Shown: in pieces, positions 1-8,860 of the stretch
Position numbering within the stretch: position 1 is the first letter of the stretch
Layout of the letters: every line of letters begins with the position of its first letter
Source of the DNA: Natrinema zhouii
GTDB taxonomy: Archaea > Halobacteriota > Halobacteria > Halobacteriales > Natrialbaceae
Reading direction: 5' to 3'
NCBI RefSeq assembly: GCF_013456555.2
Contig: NZ_CP084885.1
Location: 160,374 to 224,373, forward strand
DNA length: 64,000 nt
Notes under the pieces: generated by a model
What the model saw: the letters and a program-made list of their open reading frames with translations, nothing else
Database searches by the model: none
Told to the model about the DNA's origin: nothing
Program-made: the position numbers and the translations under genes

Positions 1-504
1 AAGCCGCCAGCCGGATTTGGAGTCGTTCTCGCAATAGTGATCGGCACTCAGTTGCCGGATGTCATAGATAAAACGCTCTCATGGGGACTCCATCTCTTTC
101 CACAAGGCTATTCGATCGCCCACTCCATACTCGTTGCTGTCCCCGTTGGGCTGCTTATTCTCGGTGTAACAGCTTTCAGAAGCCGGGATATCGGTATCGC
201 ATTTGTCCTGGGATACTGGTCGCATCTTCTTGGTGATGCGATGCTCGCCGTTCCAAAACGTGGTGTTTCACCGGGCGATCGGCTTCTCTGGCCAATCGTT
301 ACGCTTCCGCCGTACCGAGGCGAACCAACATTGTTTGGACAAATTGGGAGAATCTTCAGGACATTCTTCAACGAGATGCTGACTATCGAACATTTTGTCT
401 TTCTCGCTATTTACATGGTACCGTACCTACTGGTATTCTTGCTCTGGATAATTGATGGCTTGCCTGGCGTCGCGTTTCTTTGGCGAAAAGAGAACCACCA
501 GTGA
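1..504 (+). CDS. membrane-bound metal-dependent hydrolase, YdjM/DUF457-like (5' partial)
   Basis: The reading frame is open to base 1, so the true start lies outside the window; the first internal start is a GTG at 37. The protein has several hydrophobic segments and the spaced motifs of the DUF457/YdjM group of membrane hydrolases: TQLPD near the N-terminus, AHS at the start of the next helix, and YWSHLLGDA, whose His and Asp are the usual metal ligands. It ends in a hydrophobic helix and a short basic tail. The family is thought to act in the membrane, but its substrate is unknown. No operon partner is visible in the window. The ORF at 1490-1864 has a similar layout. Confidence 0.75.
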   Translation, partial: KPPAGFGVVLAIVIGTQLPDVIDKTLSWGLHLFPQGYSIAHSILVAVPVGLLILGVTAFRSRDIGIAFVLGYWSHLLGDAMLAVPKRGVSPGDRLLWPIVTLPPYRGEPTLFGQIGRIFRTFFNEMLTIEHFVFLAIYMVPYLLVFLLWIIDGLPGVAFLWRKENHQ

Positions 505-576
505 GGGTATCAGCGCACTATTCGCACGCCCCCAAAGAGATCGAAGTTGGAGAGACAGAGCATTGCCATACTAGAG

Positions 577-829
577 GATGTCATAGAATCAGTCTCATAC
601 CGTGATGACCATACTTTCCTGATTGTCTCCCCGTTCGTAATTGGTGAGAACAACGACGGACCCCAGGATAGAGCAAGGTAGACCTGCGCTCATGCGTGGA
701 CGCGGCCTCGGGCGCGGAGCGTCTCGAGGCCGCAGTCCCTGCCGGTGTCATTTGTTCTACCTGTGTTCGGCAGTTGTACGTCTTGTCTAAGACCGATTGC
801 TTCAGCTGAGATAGAAACGGAGTAATCAT
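577..829 (-). pseudogene. C-terminal remnant of a DDE transposase
   Basis: On the minus strand the first residues (KQSVLDKTYNCRTQVEQ) resemble the region around the catalytic Glu of a haloarchaeal IS4/IS5-like transposase. A frameshift then moves the reading to a frame giving DCGLETLRARGRVHA and, near the end, ITNGE, as expected for the C-terminus. Just outside lies GAGGATGTCATAGAA (574-588), a sequence that recurs next to the transposase remnant at 30690 and at 33941. It is a dead fragment with no visible left end. Confidence 0.55.
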
Positions 830-887
830 GGAAATTCTCCGAAATCATCGACAGCTACTCTAATTTTGGATCTTCAGAGAAGAGACA

Positions 888-1007
888 TCAATTCTGAAGT
901 CCCATAGAATTGACCCATTCTTGATATCGGTTTCGAATCGTGTCAGAAGTCGCGTGAGCAACGTCGGCGACGGCTTTCGCTCGTTCCTTGAGGAAGAGGA
1001 CTCTGCG
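888..1007 (-). pseudogene. helix-turn-helix remnant, possibly the C-terminus of a TFB-like factor
   Basis: A short minus-strand frame ends in AVADVAHATSDTIRNRYQEW followed by ten residues and a stop. The TIRNRYQE ending resembles the last helix-turn-helix of archaeal transcription factor B, but an in-frame TAG sits about 40 codons upstream of the stop and no cyclin fold can be read beyond it. Other winged-helix or transposase HTHs could end this way, so the family is only a suggestion. It lies in a patch of decayed genes between two membrane-protein genes. Confidence 0.3.
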
Positions 1008-1158
1008 CTACCGCTTCAATTGTTTCAAACGCGCGTGTATTCGTCTCACAGATACTTCTGGGCAAAGTACATCGGTGCACCAGAGTAATTCGTCGACCAC
1101 GTGTAGCGAGAACAGAGAGCGAGGGCTTCGGTTTTCGAATATCCAAGAACAGGATCTT

Positions 1159-1425
1159 TCAGTGTGCCGCTGAACCGACACTCCCGTTCGATTCTGCAAA
1201 CGCGATATCAATTTCAAGACCGTCGTAGGCCAGTTTCGGTCTCTTTGCCTGACCAAGTCCGCCGTTTTTAAACTCAATGACACCGATGTTTTCAAGCTCG
1301 GAAGGGTTCCAATGGACTTGCTTGTAGTCTCGCTCCACCAGGTCAGCGACTTCGCGGATGCTCTCGGGCTGGTGTTTGGAGATTGCTTCCAACAGTTCTA
1401 GGTACTGTGTAGTAATTGTATTGAG
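1159..1425 (-). pseudogene. truncated TumA-like winged-helix antitoxin/regulator
   Basis: The frame reads LLEAISKHQPESIREVADLV, then ERDYKQVHWNPSELENIGVIEF and GQAKRPKLAYDGLEI. This is the wHTH and wing of the HVO_A0114/TumA group. The intact homolog in this window, at 44719, has an extra N-terminal part of about 80 residues. Here the frame is cut by a TGA just above 1425 and has no good start codon, so the N-terminal half is lost. No TumE toxin can be read next to it. Confidence 0.55.
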
Positions 1426-1489
1426 TCAATAGTGCGCAATCAGGGAGACTACATAGCCCCGCTCCCTTCTATCCAATGGCACGTGTTTA

Positions 1490-1864
1490 TTAGCTAAGCT
1501 GATCACAACTACTGCGTTCAGCGGTGCTATTCAAAAATGCTGCTTGGAGTAGATATATTAGTTCTACAGTAATCGTCACTCCAATCCACATGGCGACCGC
1601 GATCGTCGTAACAAGATAAGAGTCAGCCGGGTCAAATACATCGACCAGCTGATGGAGCCAGAAAAGATTCCCCATTGTCGAGTTATGGATCACCTCTGTC
1701 CCACCAACGTAGGTTGGTGCAATCTTGTAGGCGTCTGGAACTAACGCAAACACACCTCCCAGTAAAATGAGTGTACGGGAGATCTGTACGCGGCCAGGGA
1801 AAAGGGCAACCAGAACGGTCATTCCAGTTGCACCGATAGCGAAGTGTGTAAGAGCTTGTGACAT
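1490..1864 (-). CDS. small integral membrane protein, YdjM-like layout
   Basis: About 124 residues starting at MSQALTHFAIGATGM; an ATG six codons upstream (1882) is the alternative start. Three to four hydrophobic helices are visible. Polar residues sit where metal ligands occur in YdjM/DUF457 proteins: THF in the first helix, LVPDAYK at the end of the second, VIHNS, and FWLHQLVDVFD. By analogy it may be a membrane-bound metal-dependent hydrolase, but it is shorter than most members and the assignment is an inference. It is monocistronic. Confidence 0.5.
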   Translation of the reverse strand: MSQALTHFAIGATGMTVLVALFPGRVQISRTLILLGGVFALVPDAYKIAPTYVGGTEVIHNSTMGNLFWLHQLVDVFDPADSYLVTTIAVAMWIGVTITVELIYLLQAAFLNSTAERSSCDQLS

Positions 1865-2181
1865 CCAGATATACTCCGGCAACTCTCCATTTTAGTACAT
1901 ACAGGGTACTCCCCGTGAAAACCTCTCTGCCGATATGGTAGGCTCATTAAATACAATTAGATTCTGTGCGGATAGCGTTCAAGTAGTACTACTCCTAGTG
2001 GACGATCCAGTAAATCTGTACCCAGTTAGGGAACTGATAAATAAGGACGATTCTTGGCAGCGGAGTGCTCCCCTCCTCGTGTCTGCCGTGAGACTCGCTA
2101 CGTAACCGGGTAGGAACTTACTGAATGGCCACTAGGTTTGTCGCGCCGTAGATTTCGGCCCGAGTAGGCCATGGCGCGTCA

Positions 2182-2769
2182 TTACTCCCGGTTATGTTGC
2201 GTCGACGGTGAGGTGAGTTCGTGCTCACTCCGTCTCTGTTCGCTGAGAAGGCGTGTCAGCGTCGATTTGATCCGTACGGGACCCGGCACATTTCGGAATG
2301 TGAGGTCTTCGGTACTCGTCCCGGCGGTGTATACGCGCACATCGCCGAATGAGAGTACCCGCTCGAGGATCGTTTGCTCGTAGGCAGTGTTCTGGACGCG
2401 ATCGAGACGGATCTGGGTAACGTCTCGGGAGATGAGCCCGTGTTTGACGTAGATCTCTTCGTCGGTGATCACGTACAGCAGCCGCAGCCACTCTAAATAC
2501 GTCTTCCCGACGATCACCGCGCCGACCACAGTGAGTACGAGCGGGAGGTATCCAACCCACGCCGGCAGCGCTTGCCCGGCAAGCACTGACAGTAGGATCA
2601 CTGTGCCAACGATCCCACCGAGTGCGAAGAGCAGGCCACCGATGATCGAGAACAAGATCGTGAATCGCGACGGCCGCCCCGACCACTGCACTTCTTCTTC
2701 CTCTGTTAAATGGAGCCAGTTTGCGTCTTCGACGTTCTCTCGTGGTTGCACCAGCGCTTTCAGCGTCAT
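2182..2769 (-). CDS. PH-domain (bPH2/YdbS-like) membrane protein
   Basis: 195 residues. The soluble start contains EEEEVQWSGRPSRF, a typical entry into the bacterial PH-like domain. Two hydrophobic helices follow (about residues 45-100), and then the domain core: LLYVITDEEIYVKHGLISRDVTQIRLDRVQNT and the strand pair SFGDVRVYTAGTS. The C-terminus is polar. Such proteins are anchored at the cytoplasmic face of the membrane; their ligand is not known. The same fold forms the N-terminus of the coupling ATPase at 55162-59706. The ISH3 element at 2907 lies about 140 bases upstream and may have separated the gene from its promoter. Confidence 0.75.
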   Translation of the reverse strand: MTLKALVQPRENVEDANWLHLTEEEEVQWSGRPSRFTILFSIIGGLLFALGGIVGTVILLSVLAGQALPAWVGYLPLVLTVVGAVIVGKTYLEWLRLLYVITDEEIYVKHGLISRDVTQIRLDRVQNTAYEQTILERVLSFGDVRVYTAGTSTEDLTFRNVPGPVRIKSTLTRLLSEQRRSEHELTSPSTQHNRE

Positions 2770-2906
2770 TGTGTTTCACGCTCTGTGGATATGTATGGAT
2801 CCGTCTGCCAGTCGAGGACGCCACGTCGGCGTGCCCAGTGCTGTCTCCGTTTTTGTATTATCATGTGTGATTTTCTCTCTTCTGGGATCTTATCTATACC
2901 TATATT

Positions 2907-4297
2907 CAGTACCTCACAAAGCCGGTTAGTTAGAATGTCTGCTTGCTGAAGATGTGTCCAAGCACCAGCAGCAAGCAGACAGTGAAATCCACGAAGACCA
3001 GCTCCTTAACTTCCTCGTCAACCGACTTGACGAGGAAGTTTCTCTGAACCTCGCCAACAACGCTGAAATCGATGCAGAGGACATCTACGAGGTCCTCGTC
3101 GGCGCAACCGCCGACGGGACCTCGATCTCGACGCTATGCAACTCCAGTGAAGACTCGCCATCGGCGAACACGATCCTCTACCACCTGCGGACGAAGTTCG
3201 AGCCGGAACAGCTCGAACGAGTCGCTAACACACTCCTTCGGCAGGATGTCGTCGAACTGCTCCCCGAGCAGGTGGAGGTCTGCGCAGACCTCCACCTGCG
3301 TCCCTACTACGGTGACGAAGACAACACAGACGCTCTCTACCACTCGGAAGCGAAGCGTGGAACCACTTCGTTCCACGCCTACGCTACACTCTACGCGCGT
3401 GTGAAGAACAAACGCTACACGCTGGCGGTGCGCCGTCTCGAAGACGGCGACACCGCCAGCAGCGTCCTCGCTGAGTTCCTCGGTGTTCTCGACGGCCTTG
3501 ACACCGAAGTCAAGGCCGTCTACCTTGATCGCGGATTCTACGACAGCAAGTGTCTCACGCTGCTCCAGGCGCATAACTACGCCTACGTTGTCCCGATCAT
3601 CCGGTGGGGTGAGGCGATTCAGCAGGAACTCTCGGAAGGGTGGAGTCGCATCATTCAACACGACTTGACAGGGAAACTCGACGGTCACAGCTGGACCGTC
3701 GAGTTTCCCGTCTACATCGACTGTATGTACCTGAACGGACGATATGACGAGTACGGCGTGGCGCGTCACGGCTACGCCGCTGACGCGCCGTTCATCGAGA
3801 CACCACGCGACGCTCGATACCACCACAGCAAACGCTTCGGTATTGAGTCGAGCTATCGCTTGTCCGAGCAAGCGATAGCGACGACAACGACGCGAGACGC
3901 GACGGTCAGACTGCTGTACGTCGTAGTGAGTCTGCTGCTACAGAACGTTTGGCGGTATCTGCACTACGAATACGTGGCGACGCCCCGCCGAGGCGGGCGT
4001 CGCCTCTGGTGGTGGCCATACAAGGAGTTCGTCAACATGGTTCGCCGGGCTGCGTGGACGGCCCTCGCGGTGCGTCGGGTCGTCCCCGCAAACCGGCCAC
4101 CTGACGACCGGTTCCACCGGTAGTCACTGACCGGGGACGCCGCCTTGTGAGTGGCTACGCTGTCGCGTCGGCGGCTGACCGCCGCCGACAGCGACAGCTC
4201 CGTCTTCGATTAGCGTTGTTCAACCGCTATCGACGACTCATCACGACAGAACAGGTGACTCAGGTCAGGCTAACTGGCGATGCTTTGTGAGGTACTG
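2907..4297 (+). mobile_element. ISH3-family insertion sequence, complete
   Basis: The 1391-bp element is bounded by inverted repeats that begin CAGTACCTCACAAAGC at 2907 and end with the complement at 4297. It is flanked by a perfect 5-bp duplication, ATATT (2902-2906 and 4298-4302). Length, duplication size and transposase all fit the ISH3 family. The intact termini and duplication suggest a recent insertion. A degraded fragment of a related element lies at 40929-41062. Confidence 0.95.
2954..4123 (+). CDS. ISH3-family transposase
   Basis: 389 residues from a GTG start, inside the inverted repeats. A DDE triad can be placed at D112 (VCADLHLRPYYG), D192 (VYLDRGFYDSK) and E298 (SKRFGIESSYR). 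It would catalyse cut-and-paste transposition of the surrounding element. The frame is uninterrupted, so the element is probably active. The C-terminus is rich in Arg and Trp (RRLWWWPYKEF), as usual for the family. Confidence 0.95.
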   Translation: MSKHQQQADSEIHEDQLLNFLVNRLDEEVSLNLANNAEIDAEDIYEVLVGATADGTSISTLCNSSEDSPSANTILYHLRTKFEPEQLERVANTLLRQDVVELLPEQVEVCADLHLRPYYGDEDNTDALYHSEAKRGTTSFHAYATLYARVKNKRYTLAVRRLEDGDTASSVLAEFLGVLDGLDTEVKAVYLDRGFYDSKCLTLLQAHNYAYVVPIIRWGEAIQQELSEGWSRIIQHDLTGKLDGHSWTVEFPVYIDCMYLNGRYDEYGVARHGYAADAPFIETPRDARYHHSKRFGIESSYRLSEQAIATTTTRDATVRLLYVVVSLLLQNVWRYLHYEYVATPRRGGRRLWWWPYKEFVNMVRRAAWTALAVRRVVPANRPPDDRFHR

Positions 4298-4359
4298 ATA
4301 TTTGTAATGACGATCTCCCCATCTCCAGGGCGATACTCACCGTTCGATCACTGACTCGC

Positions 4360-5337
4360 TCATTCTGACTCACCCTGTTCTGCCTCCCTCGTCTTCGCTA
4401 CACGATCGAGTTCTCGTTCGAGCGTATCGATTAGCTTTTGGGCCGTGTTGCTAATCCGCCCCAGCCGGTCAGAGATCGCCTCGGGATCGTCCCCCTGCCA
4501 CGCGGCGAGGTAGAATGCTGATCCACTCATATCCAGCTCGAAGTAGCGCCCCACGACGTACGCAACGGCTTCGGCTTCCAGTTCGCGTTTTGACCGCTCA
4601 TGACGATCCTCAATATCAAAGTGCAACAAGGCGTGGGTGAACTCGTGGATGAGTGTCCCAGCGAGATCCGCTTGGTTGTCTCGATCTTTTACTTCGACTC
4701 GCGGGCGCATGGTCATTGGACAGCGTTGTTTGCAGACTCCTTTCGCTTCCCCGTAGTTCCACTCGTCAGAGGAGACAATCTGTGCGTCGACGTCCAACTG
4801 CTCTGCACTCTCGAGGAGGGCCGGCACCAGATTACTGGCATCACCATATGCTTCGGTTTCGAGATCAGGAAGCGGCTCTCCGTCGGTCTGCGAGACATCG
4901 AAGACAGCGGTCGGTTTGAACCCGACAAGCCCTTTCGACCACTCTTCGGGCTGCGTCTCGTCGTATTCACACTCACTATTTTCGTGGTACGACGGGGAGT
5001 TTCCGCATTCGGGGCACTGTTTCGTGATGATCGGTGCCCAGATCCAGATTGCGCTCTCGCCTTCCTGGACGTAGCGCTCGAACTCGTTTGCCCACGTGTT
5101 GTACCCTGCAACGCGGGTTGCGTGGGGACACTGCTGTTTGATGAGGAGCGTATTTCGGTAGGAGTAGTCGTGGAAGTGGCTCTGTACGTCGAGCCAGGCT
5201 TTGAACTCCTCACTGGCCGCAGCATCGTCGACGAGGTCGGTAAGGTCGTCAACCCACGTTTTGATCGTACTGTTCATCTCGTCGCTGCGCGTCTCGGTGT
5301 CGGTGAACGAAGCTGCTCGCTCTGTGGTCACTGCCAT
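4360..5337 (-). CDS. ArdC-like anti-restriction protein with zincin metalloprotease domain
   Basis: About 325 residues from an ATG at 5337; a GTG at 5346 is the alternative. The N-terminal half looks like the ssDNA-binding domain of ArdC (AWLDVQSHFHDYSYRNTLLI; GYNTWANEFERYVQEGESAIWIWAP). The C-terminal half carries LIHEFTHALLHF (H231, E232, H235 as zinc ligands and catalytic Glu) followed by ELEAEAVAYVVGRYF with the third ligand. A CPEC...H...C insertion near residue 110 may bind a second zinc. ArdC proteins of conjugative elements protect incoming DNA from host restriction. The leader motif shared by other minus-strand genes lies at 5381-5408. Confidence 0.85.
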   Translation of the reverse strand: MAVTTERAASFTDTETRSDEMNSTIKTWVDDLTDLVDDAAASEEFKAWLDVQSHFHDYSYRNTLLIKQQCPHATRVAGYNTWANEFERYVQEGESAIWIWAPIITKQCPECGNSPSYHENSECEYDETQPEEWSKGLVGFKPTAVFDVSQTDGEPLPDLETEAYGDASNLVPALLESAEQLDVDAQIVSSDEWNYGEAKGVCKQRCPMTMRPRVEVKDRDNQADLAGTLIHEFTHALLHFDIEDRHERSKRELEAEAVAYVVGRYFELDMSGSAFYLAAWQGDDPEAISDRLGRISNTAQKLIDTLERELDRVAKTREAEQGESE

Positions 5338-5380
5338 TGGAATCACTTGTGTTGACGCTCTCGCCTGCTCGAAAGCGCCT

Positions 5381-5408
5381 CACCCCTCTCAGGGGCACAA
5401 CAACACCA
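5381..5408 (-). promoter_or_regulatory. repeated leader motif, copy A
   Basis: Read on the minus strand: GGTGTTGTTGTG followed by CCCCTGAGAGGGG, a hairpin with four-base arms. It ends about 43 bases before the ArdC-like ATG at 5337, farther than in the other copies. Confidence 0.6.
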
Positions 5409-5444
5409 CTCTCATCGCACACCTGATTTCGAGTGAAAACTGGC

Positions 5445-6452
5445 TCACGGCGGGATGAAAACGCTCTGTTCATCGACGATCTCCTCGAGTCGATTCTGCG
5501 ACCGATGATCGAAGTAACAGTCGTACGAGCAGTACCCGCAGATCTCACCAGTATCGTACTCGGCTACGAACGGGCCACGATCGGTTGTCCAGACATTTGC
5601 TCCACAGGCTGCACACGCCGCGCTTGAGAGGTCGCTCGGTGTTGGTCCCTCGTACTCGAGGGTGATGTTCTCGTCGTGGAGTCGTGTCTCCGGCCAAATT
5701 CCCTGGGTCTCCCAAAAGGATTTGATCCGACCTAGGCTGTGCCGAACTAGCTTTCGGACAGTGACGTGATCGGCGTCACGTCCGCTGTCGTCCCAGCCGT
5801 CGGCTGACCAGAACTCGCCGAATTGGGCTCCACGATGCAAGCCGTTCCAATCGAGCCCCACGATGTCTGCCGGTGGATCGCCGGAGAGCGTTGGCCGAGT
5901 GAGTGCCTCGATCGCGTTTACCTGCTTTCGCGGACTGCCACCGAGGATGTGGACTCGTCGGCCACGCCAGTCTGCCGGATCTGAAAACTCGTGTGCGAGT
6001 TGGTCGGAGTACCCACGCGGGTAGCCGAGCACGATATCCTCCGGAATTGCGTCGATTGCCTCGCGGCACTTCGGCACGATCACGAGTTCGGACTCGGGAT
6101 AGCTTGCCTGAAGGTCGCGTGCAGCGCGAACGTACTCGTGTGCCTCATCCATGGAGTAAGCATCACCGAGGACGCCAACGCGAGGCTCGTACTCTCTGAA
6201 GCGCTCGAGATATCGCTCGAGGTCGGGATTGCGAAAGTCGTTGTCGAGCATCCCGACTGGCAACTCGAGCGTCCCGTACTGTGTATGCTGGTAGGAGCAA
6301 TCCTCACGAAACCCAGTCACGTAGCCGAGGGAGAGTGCGTCGATCGCGAACGGGACTCGATGGAGAAAGGCGACGTAGTCAGCCTGGCGAGCGGCTCGAA
6401 TCTCGGTGGCACTGTCGGCACTGATCGCTGTCGGGTGTGCTGAGTGTAACAT
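5445..6452 (-). CDS. DUF6610-like protein with C-terminal zinc ribbon
   Basis: 335 residues. The middle has alternating strand and helix signatures (RVGVLGDAYS, ELVIVPKCREAID, DIVLGYPRGYSD, RRVHILGGSPRKQ, ADIVGLDWNGLHRGAQFGEF), which suggests a TIM-barrel-like fold. The C-terminus has CAACG...CGYCSYDC, four cysteines for one zinc. It resembles a protein family common on haloarchaeal plasmids (DUF6610 by recollection), whose function is unknown to me. The HILGG and GLDWN motifs recall tRNA-guanine transglycosylase-like enzymes, but that is an inference without catalytic proof. The upstream region holds a 43-bp palindrome and a diverged leader motif. Confidence 0.55.
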   Translation of the reverse strand: MLHSAHPTAISADSATEIRAARQADYVAFLHRVPFAIDALSLGYVTGFREDCSYQHTQYGTLELPVGMLDNDFRNPDLERYLERFREYEPRVGVLGDAYSMDEAHEYVRAARDLQASYPESELVIVPKCREAIDAIPEDIVLGYPRGYSDQLAHEFSDPADWRGRRVHILGGSPRKQVNAIEALTRPTLSGDPPADIVGLDWNGLHRGAQFGEFWSADGWDDSGRDADHVTVRKLVRHSLGRIKSFWETQGIWPETRLHDENITLEYEGPTPSDLSSAACAACGANVWTTDRGPFVAEYDTGEICGYCSYDCYFDHRSQNRLEEIVDEQSVFIPP

Positions 6453-6490
6453 GAAATGGAGTGCTGGAACCCGCGTTGGGCGCTCTGTCC

Positions 6491-6533
6491 GTTACCCCAC
6501 AAATCAGGAGAGACCGCGCGGACGTGGGGTAAC
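6491..6533. repeat. 10-bp-arm palindrome GTTACCCCAC...GTGGGGTAAC
   Basis: Perfect 10-bp arms (6491-6500 and 6524-6533) around a 23-base spacer. The same arms recur at 14598-14638 with a 21-base spacer of different sequence. It may be a protein-binding palindrome or an RNA hairpin. It sits upstream of the DUF6610-like gene. Confidence 0.75.
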
Positions 6534-6568
6534 TACGACTTGAGTGATGACGCCTGAAACGCGAGTCT

Positions 6569-6598
6569 CCTCACTTCTGAGGGGAGGTGTAACAACAG
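6569..6598 (-). promoter_or_regulatory. repeated leader motif, diverged copy B
   Basis: On the minus strand CTGTTGTTACACC precedes a CCTCA/TGAGG hairpin. It is more diverged than the others and lies about 117 bases before the DUF6610-like start, so its role here is uncertain. Confidence 0.35.
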
Positions 6599-6618
6599 AA
6601 CCGCTTGCGAGGTGTCGA

Positions 6619-7109
6619 TCAATGGGACGCCCAGCCGAAGAAGAGCCAGACATCGCCGTGTTTGCCTTTCATCCCGTGCTGTTCGCGATAGCGCTTGGCG
6701 GCCGCCGTACCCGAGCAGTTGATCGCTCCGGCGGGACCCCACTTCTGGCAGATTCGTTCGTCTCTGCCCTCTAGGTTAGCTGGTGCGCTAGAGTAGTGGG
6801 GATCGTCGGGGAGAAGCTCACAGGCTCGCTCGAACGCGGCGGCTCCGGTCTCGAACGACTCTCCACCGAGAACTTCCGTTGGAAGCTCGATACTGGCTGT
6901 CTCGTTCCCCATCGGATGGCGGCGGAAATCTTGAGCATCTTCCACTCCCCGTTATCGAAGTGTACCTCCAGGAGAGGGTGGTCAGAGCCGGATCTTGCAC
7001 CGTCCGTACTCGGTTTGCCTTGCCAGACGACGAACGGTGCGTCTTCGGGCCGGAACTCTTCGGATATTTCTCTCCTTCCAGGGTAATTCCGCCCCGTTGA
7101 TGGCACCAC
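6619..7109 (-). pseudogene. frameshifted hypothetical protein
   Basis: Two overlapping minus-strand frames read as one protein. The first gives EEFRPEDAPFVVWQGKPSTD...HPLLEVHFDNGEWKMLKIS. After a shift near 6925 the second gives PMGNETASIELPTEVLGGES...CELLPDDPHYSS...ICQKWGPAGAINCSGTAAAKRYREQHG, ending WLFFGWASH. Both halves have ordinary haloarchaeal codon use, so this is either a recent frameshift or a sequencing error. I do not recognise the family. The product would be about 155 residues, acidic at the start, without membrane helices. Confidence 0.5.
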
Positions 7110-7133
7110 CGATAGTGGCTATATAAAGTCAGA

Positions 7134-8228
7134 TTATTCGTCACTTATCCGGGAGTAGTTGTTAATGACTTGGTAGAGGAACACAGCTCCCGTCCCCCAG
7201 TGTCCGAAAAAGAATGCGATAATCACTCCAAAAACAGCAATCATGGCTAAGTGGCCGGGTGAGATCCGTGCACTGGTTTCGTGAGCAATTGAGTTAGCGA
7301 TGTTCCACCAACTCCTGTACACGTCGCGAGCAGTATCAGGATCAGCGTTACTGACCTGCTCAATCGCTTTTGCTCCTTCATCCTCGAATCTTTCTCGGTC
7401 TTTCAGTTCCTGCGCTCTCGGTTCGTGAAACTCGAGATCGTGAAATTGGGATCCGAGTTTTTGGTCCCCTTGTATCGCTGTCGGCATCTTGGCAGCTGCT
7501 GTAAGGTCAGCAGCCATTTCATCAGTGATTCCAGCATGTTCCTCTTTGAAGAGTGCAAGCGTATCCGCAAGTGATTCCTCGAACTCCGCCATGGGTTTGA
7601 GACTACCCAGAAGAGATTGAGTGAACTCTTCTGACATTTGTTTTGAGGCAATTGCCGTGAAATCATCAATTGTATTGGTCATGGACGGCATTGTAGCGAT
7701 GGTAGTAGCAAACTCCTCAGTGATACTGGTAAACGGCATAAAATCCTCGCTATCAAACATCTTGGCGTAAGGGTAGAACGAATTATCGGGAACCGATTGG
7801 TCTAAGTCTACCTCGTCCAGCATTCCTGTACGGATATATGAGCCAACAAATGCACGAATATCGTCCCTGACCTCGTCTACTGATCGGTCTTCTTCTTCAC
7901 TCAGCTCTTCGACACCTTCTCCCCCGTAAAACTTCCTTCCGACTGTGGCGGCCAAGTTACCCACACTTTCTTCCGGTTTAGTGCAGATACAGGTATACAG
8001 TGACAGGAGACGCTGCGTTTCTGCTGCCTCAATGCCTAATTTGCCACAAACAATGGTAGTTGCATCTGCGGGTGTCTCAACGTTGCTATCACGATAAATT
8101 TGGCCAACTTCTCGTACCTGTACACATTCTCTATAAGAAATTTGGTTGATGTTTTGGTTGCGACGCTTCTCTAAATGGTCGCGAAGCGAATCTGAGGGGC
8201 TAATTTCGTCATCATCGTTACCAGGCAT
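7134..8228 (-). CDS. hypothetical protein with C-terminal membrane anchor
   Basis: About 364 residues from MPGNDDDE. An ATG at 8285 would add 19 residues that look non-coding. The N-terminal two thirds are soluble, acidic and mostly helical, with a Cys pair (LYTCICTKPEE) and a long stretch of short amphipathic helices (TEEFATTIATMPSM, MSEEFTQSLLGSLKPMAEF). A single hydrophobic segment near the end (HLAMIAVFGVIIAFFFGHW) precedes a short tail. Base composition is visibly more AT-rich than its neighbours, which suggests separate acquisition. I recognise no family. Confidence 0.65.
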   Translation of the reverse strand: MPGNDDDEISPSDSLRDHLEKRRNQNINQISYRECVQVREVGQIYRDSNVETPADATTIVCGKLGIEAAETQRLLSLYTCICTKPEESVGNLAATVGRKFYGGEGVEELSEEEDRSVDEVRDDIRAFVGSYIRTGMLDEVDLDQSVPDNSFYPYAKMFDSEDFMPFTSITEEFATTIATMPSMTNTIDDFTAIASKQMSEEFTQSLLGSLKPMAEFEESLADTLALFKEEHAGITDEMAADLTAAAKMPTAIQGDQKLGSQFHDLEFHEPRAQELKDRERFEDEGAKAIEQVSNADPDTARDVYRSWWNIANSIAHETSARISPGHLAMIAVFGVIIAFFFGHWGTGAVFLYQVINNYSRISDE

Positions 8229-8318
8229 GGATCTTGTATAGCAAGGGATAGTGGACGGTTTTAACCGTTCCTCTTCCAACATCATTGTGGTGCCTCACAT
8301 TCAAACCGCCCGAAAATA

Positions 8319-8600
8319 TGCCGTGTTGAATAGCGATCGAATCAGTCGAGATTACGGGTTAGAAGGGTGAAGACGAGGAAATCAGTTCTTGATTATGGAA
8401 GTTGATCTCCTCGACTTTGTTCAGGAGTGTAAGCGGTTAGCCAAACAAGGTTGGGGAAGCACGCAGGCGAGCCCGCCATAGTACCTCAGAGAACTTCTTA
8501 AATACAGGTGCCGTGAAATCGTCCTCATGTTCGCAATCACCAACATAGAACCGCTCTGTGAGCCGCTCTAACCATGACTCAGCACCTATTCAACACGGCA
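8319..8600. mobile_element. 282-bp internally deleted derivative (MITE-like) of the IS5-family element at 10511
   Basis: Both ends carry the 15-bp inverted repeat TGCCGTGTTGAATAG. The left part matches the start of the full element through the first codons of its transposase and into AKQ...GKHAG. The right part matches its last 80 bases (ATGTTCGCAATC...CCGCTCTGTGAG). The middle of the transposase is missing. No target duplication was found. It could be mobilised in trans by the copy at 10511. Confidence 0.85.
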
Positions 8601-8623
8601 GGTAATTCAAGGCCATCGGCGTA

Positions 8624-8860
8624 TCACCCGCTTGTGGAACGGTACAGGCACCGCTCGCACTCGAGAAACTGCTCACCCTCTTCAGTGAATCGACCAGCCA
8701 ACACCGCTGCCTCGCAGCGGGGACACGGATCACCATGGGTGTATTCGCCTTTGACTGGCGGATCGGGAGTCGCTGCGGCTAGCGCGAGTATGCGTGTTCT
8801 TGGGTCTGGATATGTGACCTGTCGTCCGCCGTTGTGGGTGCTCTCGGAAGGGTCAGTCAT
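8624..8860 (-). CDS. small zinc-finger protein (CPRC...CERC)
   Basis: 78 residues from MTDPSESTHNGG. It has a polar N-terminus, then HGDPCPRCEAAVLAGRF and FLECERCLYRS: two CxxC knuckles about 21 residues apart, forming one zinc ribbon. The start overlaps the end of the next gene by eight bases, so the two are translated together. Function unknown; ribbons of this type usually bind nucleic acid or protein. The MITE lies 24 bases past its stop. Confidence 0.7.
   Translation of the reverse strand: MTDPSESTHNGGRQVTYPDPRTRILALAAATPDPPVKGEYTHGDPCPRCEAAVLAGRFTEEGEQFLECERCLYRSTSG

Noticed and set aside
888..1295. A full TFB gene
   Set aside because: Only the last HTH can be read; a TAG lies just upstream and no cyclin repeats or zinc ribbon are visible.
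3134..3871. 245-codon ORF antisense to the ISH3 transposase
   Set aside because: Shadow of a GC-rich coding strand; the DDE triad and the IS boundaries support the plus strand.
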